Origin: Candolleomyces eurysporus
Lineage: Eukaryota; Basidiomycota; Agaricomycetes; Agaricales; Psathyrellaceae
Direction: 5' to 3'
DNA: 64,000 nucleotides
NCBI GenBank assembly: GCA_027579435.1
Contig: JANBPK010001046.1
Span: forward strand, 1 to 64,000
The first letter of the stretch is position 1. Each line of letters begins with the position of its first letter. Made by a program: the position numbers and the translations under genes. The notes below the pieces were generated by a model. That model did no database searches and was not told the origin of the DNA. It saw nothing but the letters and a program-made list of their open reading frames with translations. Positions 25,926 through 36,614 of the stretch are shown in pieces.

Positions 25926-26182
25926 CGAATGCGGCGTGAAATGGTCCCGCACAGCTCGCTTGTTTGTGCAGAAGAAGTTGTTGTCGAGTAGCGCAGATTT
26001 TTTGAATAGGATCTTCGGTATGCCTGCTATTGGAGTTTTCGGCCATGAGCTGTGAAAACGCTCTTTATGTAATCTTTTGGCATGTTCGGTCAACGGAACC
26101 GGGGCGGGCACAAGGAAGAGAAACAATGAAAGTGAGGATTTTTGGATTCAAACGCGTTTGAGCGGTATTTTTAGTTGGGTAT
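25926..26182. other. 3' flank of copy A; no gene
   Basis: Spacer between copy A and the convergent FunK1 C-terminal relic. Nothing else recognised. Confidence 0.4.
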
Positions 26183-26330
26183 TCAGGTACAACAGTACTC
26201 ATACACCGGATTGATTACGTGTAAGGTAGGTTCAACGACTGCCCTCAAGTGTTGACGATCGGGTGGACATGGTTTTTGTGTCTGGAGCTGCGTCGGCGAG
26301 GCCTGCGCCCCGGAATCGGCATCCAAGATT
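26183..26330 (-). pseudogene. FunK1 relic 2: C-terminal tail only
   Basis: On the minus strand the frame reads CPPDRQHLRAVVEPTLHV and then INPVYEYC, matching the C-terminal end of FunK1 gene 1 (CPPNRRSLRAVVDPTLHA, LNSVYQYC). No kinase domain is found upstream. It lies tail to tail with NYN-CCCH copy A, the same arrangement as FunK1 relic 3 with copy C. Confidence 0.7.
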
Positions 26331-26599
26331 TTGAGATGGGGGTTGCTGGCTGCATCAGAGACGGGTCTTGGGATGCAGTTGAGAGCAAGGCAGAGCTTGA
26401 AGAGTAACTGGGCGATGAAAGCACAGAGGTTCGCATAGGAGTGACGACAGGACTCAGGTGGTCTAGTAACAAAACTTGTGGAAAGGCTACTGCAGATGGG
26501 GATGTGAAGACAGAAGTCGTTTTTAGGTTGCAAAGGTAAGTAATTGAGCAGATAAATATATTGTGCATAATACAGCCAAAGAGCCCATTACTGCTTCAG

Positions 26600-28353
26600 C
26601 TATCCGACGTTCACCACATTCCCAGACCCCGACTGCCCATACTGATCAATATGTATTGCAGCAGCACGCCCGAACTTCAATTTCTTGACCTGCGGACAAT
26701 GCTGTCTGATAGCATCCACCACCCGTGGGCGAAAACTATCGGCATTCGTACTGGTATCCAGCAGCTCCAGATACTCGAGGTTAGGAAACGACCCGGCGAA
26801 CCGCGCAACCAGCTCTAGCCGACTTGGACCCGTTTGCGTTCGCGAACTGAACTGGGAGTCTGAGGAGCCGATGATGTCGACATAGGACATCGAATCAATT
26901 CGTAGGTGCTTTGTATGAACGAACCTGGGGAGAATGTGCTTGCTTGTTACGAACAGGCTACTTTGGGCGTTGTGAACTCCGGCAGCGAAGTTGTCGATGT
27001 GCGATTGCAACCAGGCATCGAGGCCGCAGTAGGCTTGTGTAAGACGGAGGCCGATGGTGTCCAGCTTGTGCGATCGAGGGAGCAAGAGAGTTTCGAGCGC
27101 TTTATCCACGAGGCGGTAAGAGGTCGGACGGGAGAGGCCATGCCAGAATCCGGTGAGAAGTGTGATTTCCTTGAGCTCAGGGCATTGGTTTTTATCGCGC
27201 AGGAGCCACTGGAGGTAGACGGGATAGGCTACCACCTGCTCCAGGCTGGGAAGAATAGGCTTCGGGAGCAAGCTCGATGGTGACGGTGGAAGGTAGATCC
27301 CGTCAAGGAGGAGGAGCGTTCGTATACTCGGATGTCTGGAGAGGAAGGGCAGAATATCTGATAGCTGAACCATGGCCTCTTCGTTTGCGACCCTGAAGTG
27401 GTAGAGGGATGGGAGGTTTATTTCCGAGAAGAAATAATGCCAGGTCTCGCTTGATATTGCGCAACACTGGAGCTCGAGGTGAGTGAGCGTTGGTGCACAC
27501 CAAGAGAAGACCTGTATCGTCCAGTCCAGGAACATGGTGTTCGAGAGTAGCATGTCAGATGCCAACGTGAGTTTCTCCAACTTGGGGTTTGGGGCCTCTA
27601 GCTTCCGACCAACATGCGCGAGATCGGGAATCTCCCGTGAACGTCGCTGAGCCGTGGAGGAGCTCTCATCAAAATATCCTACGACGCAATATCATCAGAG
27701 GGCAAGACTCTAAAGAATCAAAGCCCGTACGTACTAGGCGCTGGTTCCCTTGAGGATCGAGCACCAATTGAAGCCTTGGGCTTCCGCTCCAGCTTCCTGA
27801 GGCAACGGAAGAATTCATGTCCACCACTCAACTCGACTCTCTTGCAACCTCTCGTCAGAGAGGTAGTCAGCAGGCCAGTATAAAGCTTCGTCCATTCGCT
27901 CGTCGTGAGCACTGACAAGGATGATGCTGTCCTACCAAAATCATCTGCGACCCAGCGACCGGGGTCTGTCAAACACAACTCCAAGTCCTTGACCTCCAAC
28001 CTCTTCACAATTGCATGTAACTCCTTCACCTCCCCCACAAGCGTCCCTATATCCTGACTGAAGTGATATTGGATACTCTTGATATTCTTGATAGAAAGGC
28101 AGCATCGTATGGCGCGTAAGCCGTGCTTTGGTGGAGAATAGCATGATATCCAGCCACGCAAAGAGCCTTTGGGCCCGTATTGGTCGAAGAAGTAAGGGAA
28201 GACGAGAGCGTTGAGGTCTTTGCAAGTACACCCGAGGGCGCACAGGTCAGCTTCGTCCAGCTGACCGAGGACGAGCAGTAGCAGTTCAGGGGGAAGATCC
28301 AGAAACTTGGAGCTGGTCAATTCAAGTACCATGACCGTTGTTGACCATGTCAT
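26600..28353 (-). CDS. F-box protein with a C-terminal leucine-rich-repeat-like region
   Basis: Two exons, 28353-27735 and 27678-26600, joined in phase, about 565 residues. The F-box near the N-terminus reads FLDLPPELLLLVLGQLDEAD and continues LCALGCTCKDLNALVFPYFF, the usual LP.ELL..L..L...DL......C..... pattern. The rest has spaced leucine-rich helices and strands (LTHLELQCCAISSE, LYHFRVANE, LKEITLLTGF, LEYLELLDTS) like the irregular LRRs of basidiomycete F-box proteins. Such proteins link substrates to Skp1-Cullin ubiquitin ligases. The start could also be the ATG at 28332, seven codons inside; upstream in-frame sequence to 28542 lacks a clear reason to be coding. Confidence 0.75.
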
Positions 28354-28639
28354 GATGAATGAGCGCTCGAGAAAACAAGGGTGAGTGCTGACAAATGCTG
28401 TACACATTTCAAGACCCATGGTTAAGACGTAGCTTGAGGGGCCGCCGGCCCAGTCTCCTCCTTCATCATGCCTTGTATCGAGATTTTCGATACTTCTCAG
28501 GGCTTCCAGGAAGAAACGATGGAACTCGTAAAAACATCTCATCTGCTGCGGAAGTCAGCCCATTGGAGAGTCGGTATTTGTTCATCGCTCTCACCATCGA
28601 GAATTTAGCTCATTTTTTCATATTCATATTCATATACCA

Positions 28640-29190
28640 TGCACAAAACTCGACCGCCGAATCGCGGCAGGCACCGTCCACGACTCTGCAGGGCGCTGCG
28701 ATGCCCGGAAATGCCATGAGTCGCTGTCCAAGACGACTTGCACAGCTGGATTGTTGATGGCGACTTAAGAAAGATTAAATGAGTGACGGAGCCTGCAGGC
28801 TCTGGGAAGACAGCCATCATGGAATCACTTGCCGAACGGTACGCAATGGATGGAATTTGAACGCGACGTCCTTCTTTGCCTCCTGGGGGCGCGCCCAGAT
28901 GGAAGCCTTCGTTTTAGTGCCTCTTCGGCAGATGGCAGATCGTCCTGGCGGCCCTGGTTTGCCGGGAGTTATCATCATCGACAGCCTGGGCGAATGCGAG
29001 GCTGAACAATATCACGATAGATCAAGAGGTAGGCCCCCTCCCGCACGAGCGAACGAACAGGCAGTTGAAGATCCTCCAAGTTCTTCGAAAAGCGGTATCC
29101 TCGTCGCCAGTCGTCCAGAACGCGTATTCCGTGAAATCTTCGATCCGGAGAGTAATCCTACCCCCCTTCACCCAGAGTTTTGATCTGCGC
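28640..29190 (+). pseudogene. NACHT-domain (STAND, NLR-like) NTPase relic
   Basis: Fragments in different plus-strand frames align with the NACHT module of basidiomycete NLR-like proteins: HDSAGRCDARKCHE before the domain, QDDLHSWIVDGDL, a P-loop EPAGSGKTAIMESLAERYAM at about 28790-28850, NATSFFASWGR for the FFFSR step, a Walker B-like GVIIIDSLGECEAEQ at about 28965, and ILVASRPERVFREIFDPES at about 29096-29152. At least two frameshifts and stops interrupt it. No repeat domain or effector domain follows. In fungi such proteins act in non-self recognition and programmed cell death. Confidence 0.75.
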
Positions 29191-30278
29191 GAAGATTAAA
29201 ACGCCAACACCGACGTTACCATCTGAGGCCCAGTTTTATCGACTTCGCTGTCGATACAACCTTCCTCGTGGCCACCACTGGGAGCAATTCAAATTTTGGT
29301 GAAGAGTGCCTCTGTTCAACTCATTTACGCCGCAACCTCATCCAATTTCTCGAAACGGGTCACCGAGAGCCTTAGAAGGCCTTGCTTGAAGCTATCTTAA
29401 AAATGGGAGCGAATGTGATTCAAACCCACTAAAACAACTCGATATCTAGAACTCGCACATCTTGGAGTCTAGTTAAGATCCACCTCTTTAGGCGCTGTGG
29501 ATCCGCATTATCGAAGAGTTGAATCTCATACGGTGCTCAGCCACAAGGCGGCTGGATCCCTCTGCGAGCTCTTTCAGGATGTTCACCATTGAGCACACGA
29601 AGTCTTTTCAAAACCTTGGACCGAAAGTTAATCTTCCATCATCCTTCATCTTTAGTGCCCCTGGCGTTGTGAGCCATTCCATTTTGCGTCGTTCGGGATC
29701 AACTAGGATTGGCCCTGGAGTGTTGTGGCGGAGTCGTAAATTGATTTTACGGGTGACGGGTGACGCGTCGACAAGGCAATAGAGGACGCTTGGCATGGCT
29801 ACCTGGGTGCTATTGTGCGGGAAGTACGAAGAACTGGAGAAGGTAGGATACCTGTTCATCGCACTGGTGATTATCCAGACCCTTACCTATGTATTTACGG
29901 AAGCCATAATTGGACTCCAAATTTCTCCAAACCTAGTCATATCCCTGTTACCTGAGACCGTAGCGAAGCAAGGAAGGGCTTATATCACCCAATCATTCGG
30001 CGCTAACTTTGCAGCATTGGCTCTCGCGACGAAGAGTCGACACCAAGTTCGAATCCGAGCCGAGGGAGCTATACTGCATTGGTTAATAGGTAGTGAGCTT
30101 GTATCATTCGTCTGGCTACGATGCACTCATGTTAGACGCTTGTCTTGACTTATAATCGGGACCAAATCGAGCCAAAGGATGAGCCAGGCTGTGAGAGCGT
30201 GATACTAAACGTGCATGGCTGAGAGCGGAAATTGCCCGCGTCGCCACCGTCCTCGCCGTTATCCTTATCAGTGCCCAG
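29191..30278. other. no gene; ends with the shared 5' flank of copy B
   Basis: Past the NACHT relic nothing is recognisable. From about 30150 the sequence matches the upstream flank of copy A (atcgggaccaaatcgag at 30155), so it likely carries the promoter of copy B. Confidence 0.5.
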
Positions 30279-32068
30279 ATGTCTCCCACATCGCGACCCG
30301 ACTCAATGTCGCTCGAACCATCAAGCACTTCTGGTATAAATGAGCCGTGAGTTGACTGACTCTTTTGCATACCTTGCGACCTCGTTGAGGAATCATAGCG
30401 ATGATCTGTGTGCGCTTGTGAAAGGTGCTATATCCCATAATTGAGATTTTTCGACCGCAGCTCAGATCTTGCGATCTCAGCTGATATCGATCGCACTATC
30501 GAGCTTCCGACTCCTATAAGAAAACCCATCGAAAGAGTAAATCGTGATGAAGGCTGGTCAAACTCACCAGGGGTGCGTGCGATTGACAATATTTTTTNAA
30601 TTTCTTCCTTACATTACCCCTATAATTCAGGTAAAACGCATCATAATCCTGATCGACGGCGACGGGGCCGTCTTCAACCTTAGCCTCATCGCCAAAGGGG
30701 TAATGGGCGGACGAGAAGCTGGGCTAAAGTTGGTGACCGGTGTTACCGAATATCTACACGGTCAGGAGGATCTTCAATTGTGGGCCTATGTCTTTCTTAA
30801 CAAGCACGGTCTTACGCAAACACTGCGTGCCACAAAGCTCGAGGCTGCGGAGATGTTGGGCGATTTTATGATTGGCTTCAGCCAAGCGAGCCAGCGCTTT
30901 ATGATAGTTGATGTAGGCGGTGAGAAGGAGGCAGCAGACACAAAAATAACAGGTTATCTTCCTTTATTTTCTACAAGAATCTGAATGCCTTCTCATCGCC
31001 CTTATAGCACTTATAGAAGCCGAGATCTGTCTCCCTCGGACGGAAAAAATCATATTTGCAGGTGCGAAAGCGGCTCAGCTCTTGGTGTGGCAATACTCCA
31101 CATACTAATATACCTTTAGGTACTCACGACGGTGGATACAAAACTATCTTTCGCTCGCATATTACGTCCGGATACAAAGACAAGTTGGTTCTCCTCAAAA
31201 CCTATGATGAAGATGCTGCCAGGTTTGCTGAGCTCGGTTTGGATATCTTCCCTATCGAAAACCTTTTCGATCCTGAAAAGCTCGAGAGGCCCGGCACTGC
31301 GTCTCCTTGGGTGTCACTAGGGAAGATCTCAAATTCTCAAACTCCTCCAGGATCGCCAAGCTTATCGGCTGCTATACGCCAAAATGGCCACAGCTTTGTA
31401 AGTCTGCTAATCGACGTCCGCTTTCACTGGACGATATCTGACTTGTGTTGTGATAGGATATACTGCGCTGTATGTTTCCCACTCGTCTAATTACCCAGCA
31501 AGGTTCAATACTATGGCTAAGCGACATGCATACAGTGTACCCGCAAATATGTTTTGGTCATTATGTGTCAACCTCGGGGTGCAAGTGCAAATATCGTCAT
31601 GATTACGAGTTGAAATCAGAAGAGCTAGATATACTACGAGCCTACTTGAAAAGAAATGAACCTTGCCAAGATCGCATGAAAGGTCGGCTTTTCGACTCCT
31701 TCAACTGAACGCAGAGCTAACGAGTACGCCTCAGGGAAAGTCTGTCCCGACAGCGACGACTGTCTCTATTCACATAAATGCCCCTATCTGCTCAACTGCC
31801 GCTACTTTAGAGAGAAAAGATGCAATTTTGGAGGGGGTGGGTAATTGTGACATGCTTTATCGCACTGGACTGAGCTAGACCTTTTATCTCATGCAGAAGA
31901 TATGCACACTCCAGACGAGAAGCCTCAGGAGGATGACCTGGGCGTTGATCTTGAGAATTTGACGAATTTCCGTGAGTAAAGCTTTCACATCTCAGTTCTG
32001 GCTAATATGCCTCATTTGCTATGCATTTGTCACTAGCCAACGATCCAGATGTCAACGCGGCCAATTAA
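30279..32068 (+). CDS. NYN/PIN-like domain + CCCH zinc-finger protein, copy B
   Basis: Eleven exons: 30279-30346, 30399-30424, 30466-30572, 30631-30952, 31008-31061, 31120-31397, 31457-31469, 31536-31682, 31735-31836, 31897-31971 and 32037-32068, about 407 residues. The acidic motifs are LIDGDG, KEAADTKI and GTHDGGY, so the putative nuclease site is complete. Finger 1 is shortened to C-x9-C-x1-C-x3-H (SGCKCKYRH), which is unlikely to bind zinc in the usual way; finger 2 is a regular C-x8-C-x5-C-x3-H (VCPDSDDCLYSH). Exon 3 must use the second of two nearby acceptors (cag ctcag) to stay in frame. The N at 30598 is inside an intron. Confidence 0.8.
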
Positions 32069-32952
32069 CGAATGCGTGGAATGTTATCGTACAGTTAGTT
32101 CGCTACTCTCTACACAGGAGATTCTGTTGGATAGGGCAAAACCCTGTATAGAATCGTCGGGATGCACCGGGCGATCTGGGTTTCCGACCTTGCGGAATTC
32201 TGGAACAGACGAGCGCTGAATTGCTTATGTGACCGCTGGAATAGGCGCCTCTCACTGGGAACCCTGGACCCTCGCTATAAGATGCACTTTTACGATGGTT
32301 CAGGTCAGCGTGTGCGATCTGGTGGAAAACACGTGGTACCTTATCAGTCCATCCGCCTCGTGGTCTTCATCTAGTTGGGCGTCTATCAGTCTCATGACCG
32401 GCCTCGAGTCGCCCATATTGACCTAAGCACTTTGTTGGAAAGAAGGGGAAAATGCACAGGTCTTCTTCCGTGCCGCGCTCGCTACACGAGGATGCCCCAA
32501 ATATTCTGCTTCTCATGTTCGGCGAGATCCCCGAGTAGAAGTGAACACCTCGATGGGAATCCACTTTGAGACGCCCCCGTCTTCTGCATTCTTTGAAGAT
32601 CTGAGTGAATATCGGCAATCAGCTCGCATCGCATCGTTTGCCAAGGGTCAAGGGCCAGTATTTGAGTACTTACGTCGATGACTACCAAGTTCTTATCCGA
32701 GTTGAGGGAGATATACTGGATTGACGAATATGAAGTGAGCTTCCATACTTCGTCTGGCTATGACTTTGCAGATGCAGTATCTCATGTCAGACGCCTATTC
32801 CATCTGCCATTAATCCAAACCAAATTGAGATAATGGAAGGGGGGTGTGATTGGAACGTGCCTTGGCCGCAGTGGGAAATGGCCGCGTCACCATTGTCCTT
32901 GCCAGTGTCCTTACCCAGTGCCTAGGTATCTTCCACGTCCCAGATCGACCCA
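32069..32952. other. spacer between copies B and C; duplicated flanks
   Basis: A stretch with caccgggcgatctgggtttc (32166) recurs after copy C (about 34962), so the duplicated unit included 3' flanking sequence. The last 140 bases resemble the upstream flank of copies A and B. Between them no gene is recognisable. Confidence 0.5.
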
Positions 32953-34860
32953 ATGCAAGACGAAAACGAACATCGACGGCCATCGAGCACCTCTGATCTC
33001 AATGAGCTGTGAGTTGACTTGCTCTGGCATACCTGGTGTCTTCGTTGATCAATCTCATAGGGCTAGCATGTACACGCGTATGAAAGGTGCTAGATCCCGC
33101 AATTAAGGGCTTCGACTGCAGCTCAGGGCTCATCCCTTACGATGTCAGATGATATCTGTCGCATACAATTGGAACTTTCTACTTCAAGAGGAAGAGCCGT
33201 AGATGAAGGCCGATCAAACCCACCAGGGGTGTGTTCGATTAGCGGTATTTGTTGTTCGTTTCTAACATCGTGTCTCTGTAACTCAGTTAAAACGCACCGT
33301 CATCCTGATCGACATCGATGAAGACGGGGCTGTCTTTAACCTTGATCTCATCGCCAATGGTATAATCGGCGGACGAGACGCTGGGTTTCAGTTGGCGACG
33401 GGTGTTAGGCAATATCTACGTAACCAGGAGGGTCGACAACTGTGGGCATATGTCTTTCTGAACAAGCACCGTCTCACCGACGCACTACGTTCCTCCTCTA
33501 AACCCCTTGCCGCAAGGACTTTGAGCGATTTTATGGTTGGATTCAGCCAAGCGAATCAGCGCTTTATGATTGTCGACGTAGGTGGGGAGAAGGACGCAGC
33601 ATACGCAAAAATAACAGGTTATTTTGCTTTACATTTATAACGAACCAGATTACATTCTGATCGTCCTTATAGCACTTATAGAAGACGAGATCTGTCTTCC
33701 TCAGACGGAGAAAATTATATTTGCGGGTACGAAACTGGCCAAGCGGTTGCTGCGGTAATTTTCCACATACTAATGTGTCTGCAGGTACTGACGTCGGTGG
33801 ATACAAAACTATCTTTCGCACACACATTACGTCCGGATACAAAGACAAGTTGGTTCTCCTCAAAACCTATGATGAAGATGCGGACAGATTTGCCGAGCTC
33901 GATTTACCTATATTTCCTATCAAGAACCTTTTCAACCTTGATAAGCTCACAGTTCCCGAGAAGTTCGTCACGACGACTCCTGGGGTATTAGCGGTGGAGA
34001 TCCCAAATTCTCAAACTCCTCCAGGATCTCCAGAGGAGTGGACCACTGTCAACCGCCGAAAGGGTCGTGGCCGAGGGTCCTCTTTAGCCGGGACACCAGT
34101 CTTGGGTCTTACCGTACCGACCAACGTACCTTCCAGTCCCGAGATCAAGGTACAACTTCCTGGGACCCCCGGATTTGGCGCGGGTCAGGTACGTGAAGTT
34201 TACGCTAGTATGTGCTCTCACCAAGAGATAGCTAACCTGCGTTGCTACAGAATTTGGTGCGCCGTAAGTTTACCATCTCGCCTTGTTGACCAAAAAATTC
34301 CGAGAGTTATGGCTAACTGACAAGTTTATGGATATAGGGTATCCGGAAATCTGCTTCGGCTATTATCTGTCCCCCTCGGGGTGCAAGTGCAAGTATCGTC
34401 ATGATTACGAATTGAAACAGGACGAGGTAGATATCCTACGAGCCTACTCGAAGAGAAACGAACCTTGCCAAACTTTCATAAAAGGTTAATTTCGGCCCCG
34501 TTGAGTGAGCGGACAGCACTAACGAGTACGCATCAGGAAAAGGCTGTCCTGATGGCGATGACTGTCTCTTTGCACATAAATGTCCCTATCTGCTCAACTG
34601 CCGTTATTTTAAGGAGAACAGATGCAGGTTCCGAGGGGGTGGGTAATGGTGACATACTCCACTGCAGTGGACTGACTTGCACATTCATATCATGCAGAAG
34701 AGATGCACACTCCTGACGAAAAGACTCAGGAAGATGACCTCGCTGAGCTTAGATTGAAGACTCTTCGTGAGTAGCTTGATCACATTCCAAAATCAACCAA
34801 CTCGCCTCATTTGCTACGCATTTATCTCTAGCCAACCCGCATGTCAGTGCTGCCAACTGA
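32953..34860 (+). CDS. NYN/PIN-like domain + CCCH zinc-finger protein, copy C (catalytic motifs degenerate)
   Basis: Eleven exons: 32953-33008, 33061-33086, 33122-33228, 33287-33617, 33673-33726, 33785-34188, 34251-34263, 34338-34484, 34537-34638, 34698-34766 and 34832-34860, about 445 residues. The position of the ATG in copies A and B is GTA here (32926-32928), so translation must begin nine codons later at 32953. The frame is fully open, yet all three acidic motifs are altered: LIDGDG has become LIDIDEDG, KEAADAKI has become KDAAYAKI, and GTHDGGY has become GTDVGGY. Finger 1 is shortened (C-x9-C-x1-C-x3-H) as in copy B; finger 2 (GCPDGDDCLFAH) is regular. It may be an RNA-binding protein without nuclease activity. 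Confidence 0.78.
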
Positions 34861-35089
34861 TGGGCGCAATTTGGAATGATTTCGTGTGGCTGGTTTAATC
34901 ACTACACACGCAAGACCTTACATGTTAAATCGCACAAATTTTTGAATATAATCATGTATACCCACCGGGCTATCTGGGGTTTTGACCTTGCGAGATCACG
35001 CGTGGTCTATAAAGAGGCTAACCCTAATAGTTTCATGTCTTCAGTCAAAATGGAAGCGGAGAGGAAGTCAAAATGTTTTCGAACGTTGT

Positions 35090-36340
35090 CGCGATCGAAG
35101 TTAGGTAGTAGCCGGCTGATCCAGTACTTGGACACCGAATTGATGACATGTAAGGTAGGTTCAACCGTGCTGCAATATCGAGGTCGGTCAATATTCCTCT
35201 TTCGCCCTCGTCTACGCCAGGAGGGCCGAGAAGGCTGCTATTTGGGAGACATCACGATGGATGGTCTTGCGGGCATGCTGAGCTCCACAATATACCTGCT
35301 ATTGCATCGCAAAACACTCGTAAGACATCATCTGGCATACTCCAGTAAGACCGTTGGCGTCTGTCAGCAGCTCATACTACGTCTGTCGATCCCCCAAAAG
35401 CCAACAGTCCTTCACGATTGACCTTTAGGTGTTGTCATTCTTGACGGGCCAACCGGTTGTGCCACGACCACGAATACCTGAACGACCGAAAGAATCCTTG
35501 TCCATTATCAAGTCGTATGTGGCGAGGCCGTTATCTGAGCCAACCGTTCTCAACGTCCCACTCGTCTTCATACCATCGGCTCCGATATACCACTGGATAC
35601 TGTCGTCAAGAACAAGGGATCGGTCGTCAGTACAGCAAATAAGTGGACGAGGGTCTGAGCCTCCTGATGAGGTTTGAAAGGAAGACCACATTTTGCACCG
35701 CTGCCATCGAAGTGGGAGAGTCGTGCTTAATCCGGAGAGATAGCATGCGGACAAGCCATTCGGTTGCTGAGCGAACATTTGCCTTTGAAGAGTCACTGTA
35801 AGCTTCGAGGGAACCACGGTGGTAAAAACAGTCCAATTTGTGTAGGCAGTCAACGTGCAAGGCGGAAGGAGACGTTAGTCAGACCTATGGCTAGCTTGGA
35901 GGGGCCAATGGACGTTGCCTCCGGGACAGAGAAAGAGGGGCTGCTGGCCTTGATGTCTATGTTAGGGGATGAGGATTGCTCAAGAGAGCCGAGAAATTCG
36001 CATAGCATGAGTCACAATCGCCTTGTGCACGATATTTGTTTCAGATAGGCCAAAATGGTTCATGATAGAGTTGACAGACGACCTGGCTCGCAAAGCTCGG
36101 AACCAAAGGTGGGGTACTTCGGGAGTCTGGCCCACTGTCCGTCTTGATGCGCACAAAACACCTTCAAATACTCCTCAGTCGTGGCAGTCCTCACGATGCT
36201 CCAATGAAGCGCGAAAGCCAAGGATAAGTCCGTCTTCGAGGTACCTTCACCCAGCTCTTGGGCGAGTAGACTGTGTGCTGGAGTGTGCTGACACTTTTGC
36301 CCGTTGAGGCCTTCGTAGTGAGTTAGAGGGTAGGGGAGAC
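35090..36340 (-). pseudogene. FunK1 relic 3
   Basis: Read on the minus strand, fragments follow the order of FunK1 gene 1: LLAQELGE and EEYLKVFCAHQDGQWARLP near 36130-36270; RQMFAQQPN at about 35780; LDDSIQWYIGADGMKTSGTL and RTVGSDNGLATYDLIMD at 35480-35620; SGIRGRGTTGWPVKN just before 35430; GVCQMMSYE near 35340; IHRDVSQ for the HRD loop at about 35260; RGILTDLDIAARLN at about 35190; then directly VEPTLHVINSVSKY, the extreme C-terminus. Stops and frameshifts separate these pieces, and the lobe between the activation segment and the tail is deleted. Tail to tail with copy C. Confidence 0.85.
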
Positions 36341-36614
36341 AGAATATACAAGTTTAGATAGTGGTAAAGATGAAGTCCGCCCCAGTGGAACAGAAATGGC
36401 TGAGGTTAAGAGGCAAGGTCGTTCAACAACCCCAGATGATGGCGTTCCCACACCGGCATTCTCTTGGTTTGGGCGTCAACAGCTGAGTTGCCGGACCTGC
36501 AAGACCAAGCGCCCCTCCCACATGGCGAAGAGGCTGTGCCGGAACCGAGCGGACACCTGGGAAGTGCTGTCAACACCTGGTCAACACACCTTGCCCTCGT
36601 ATGCCATCGTCTCA

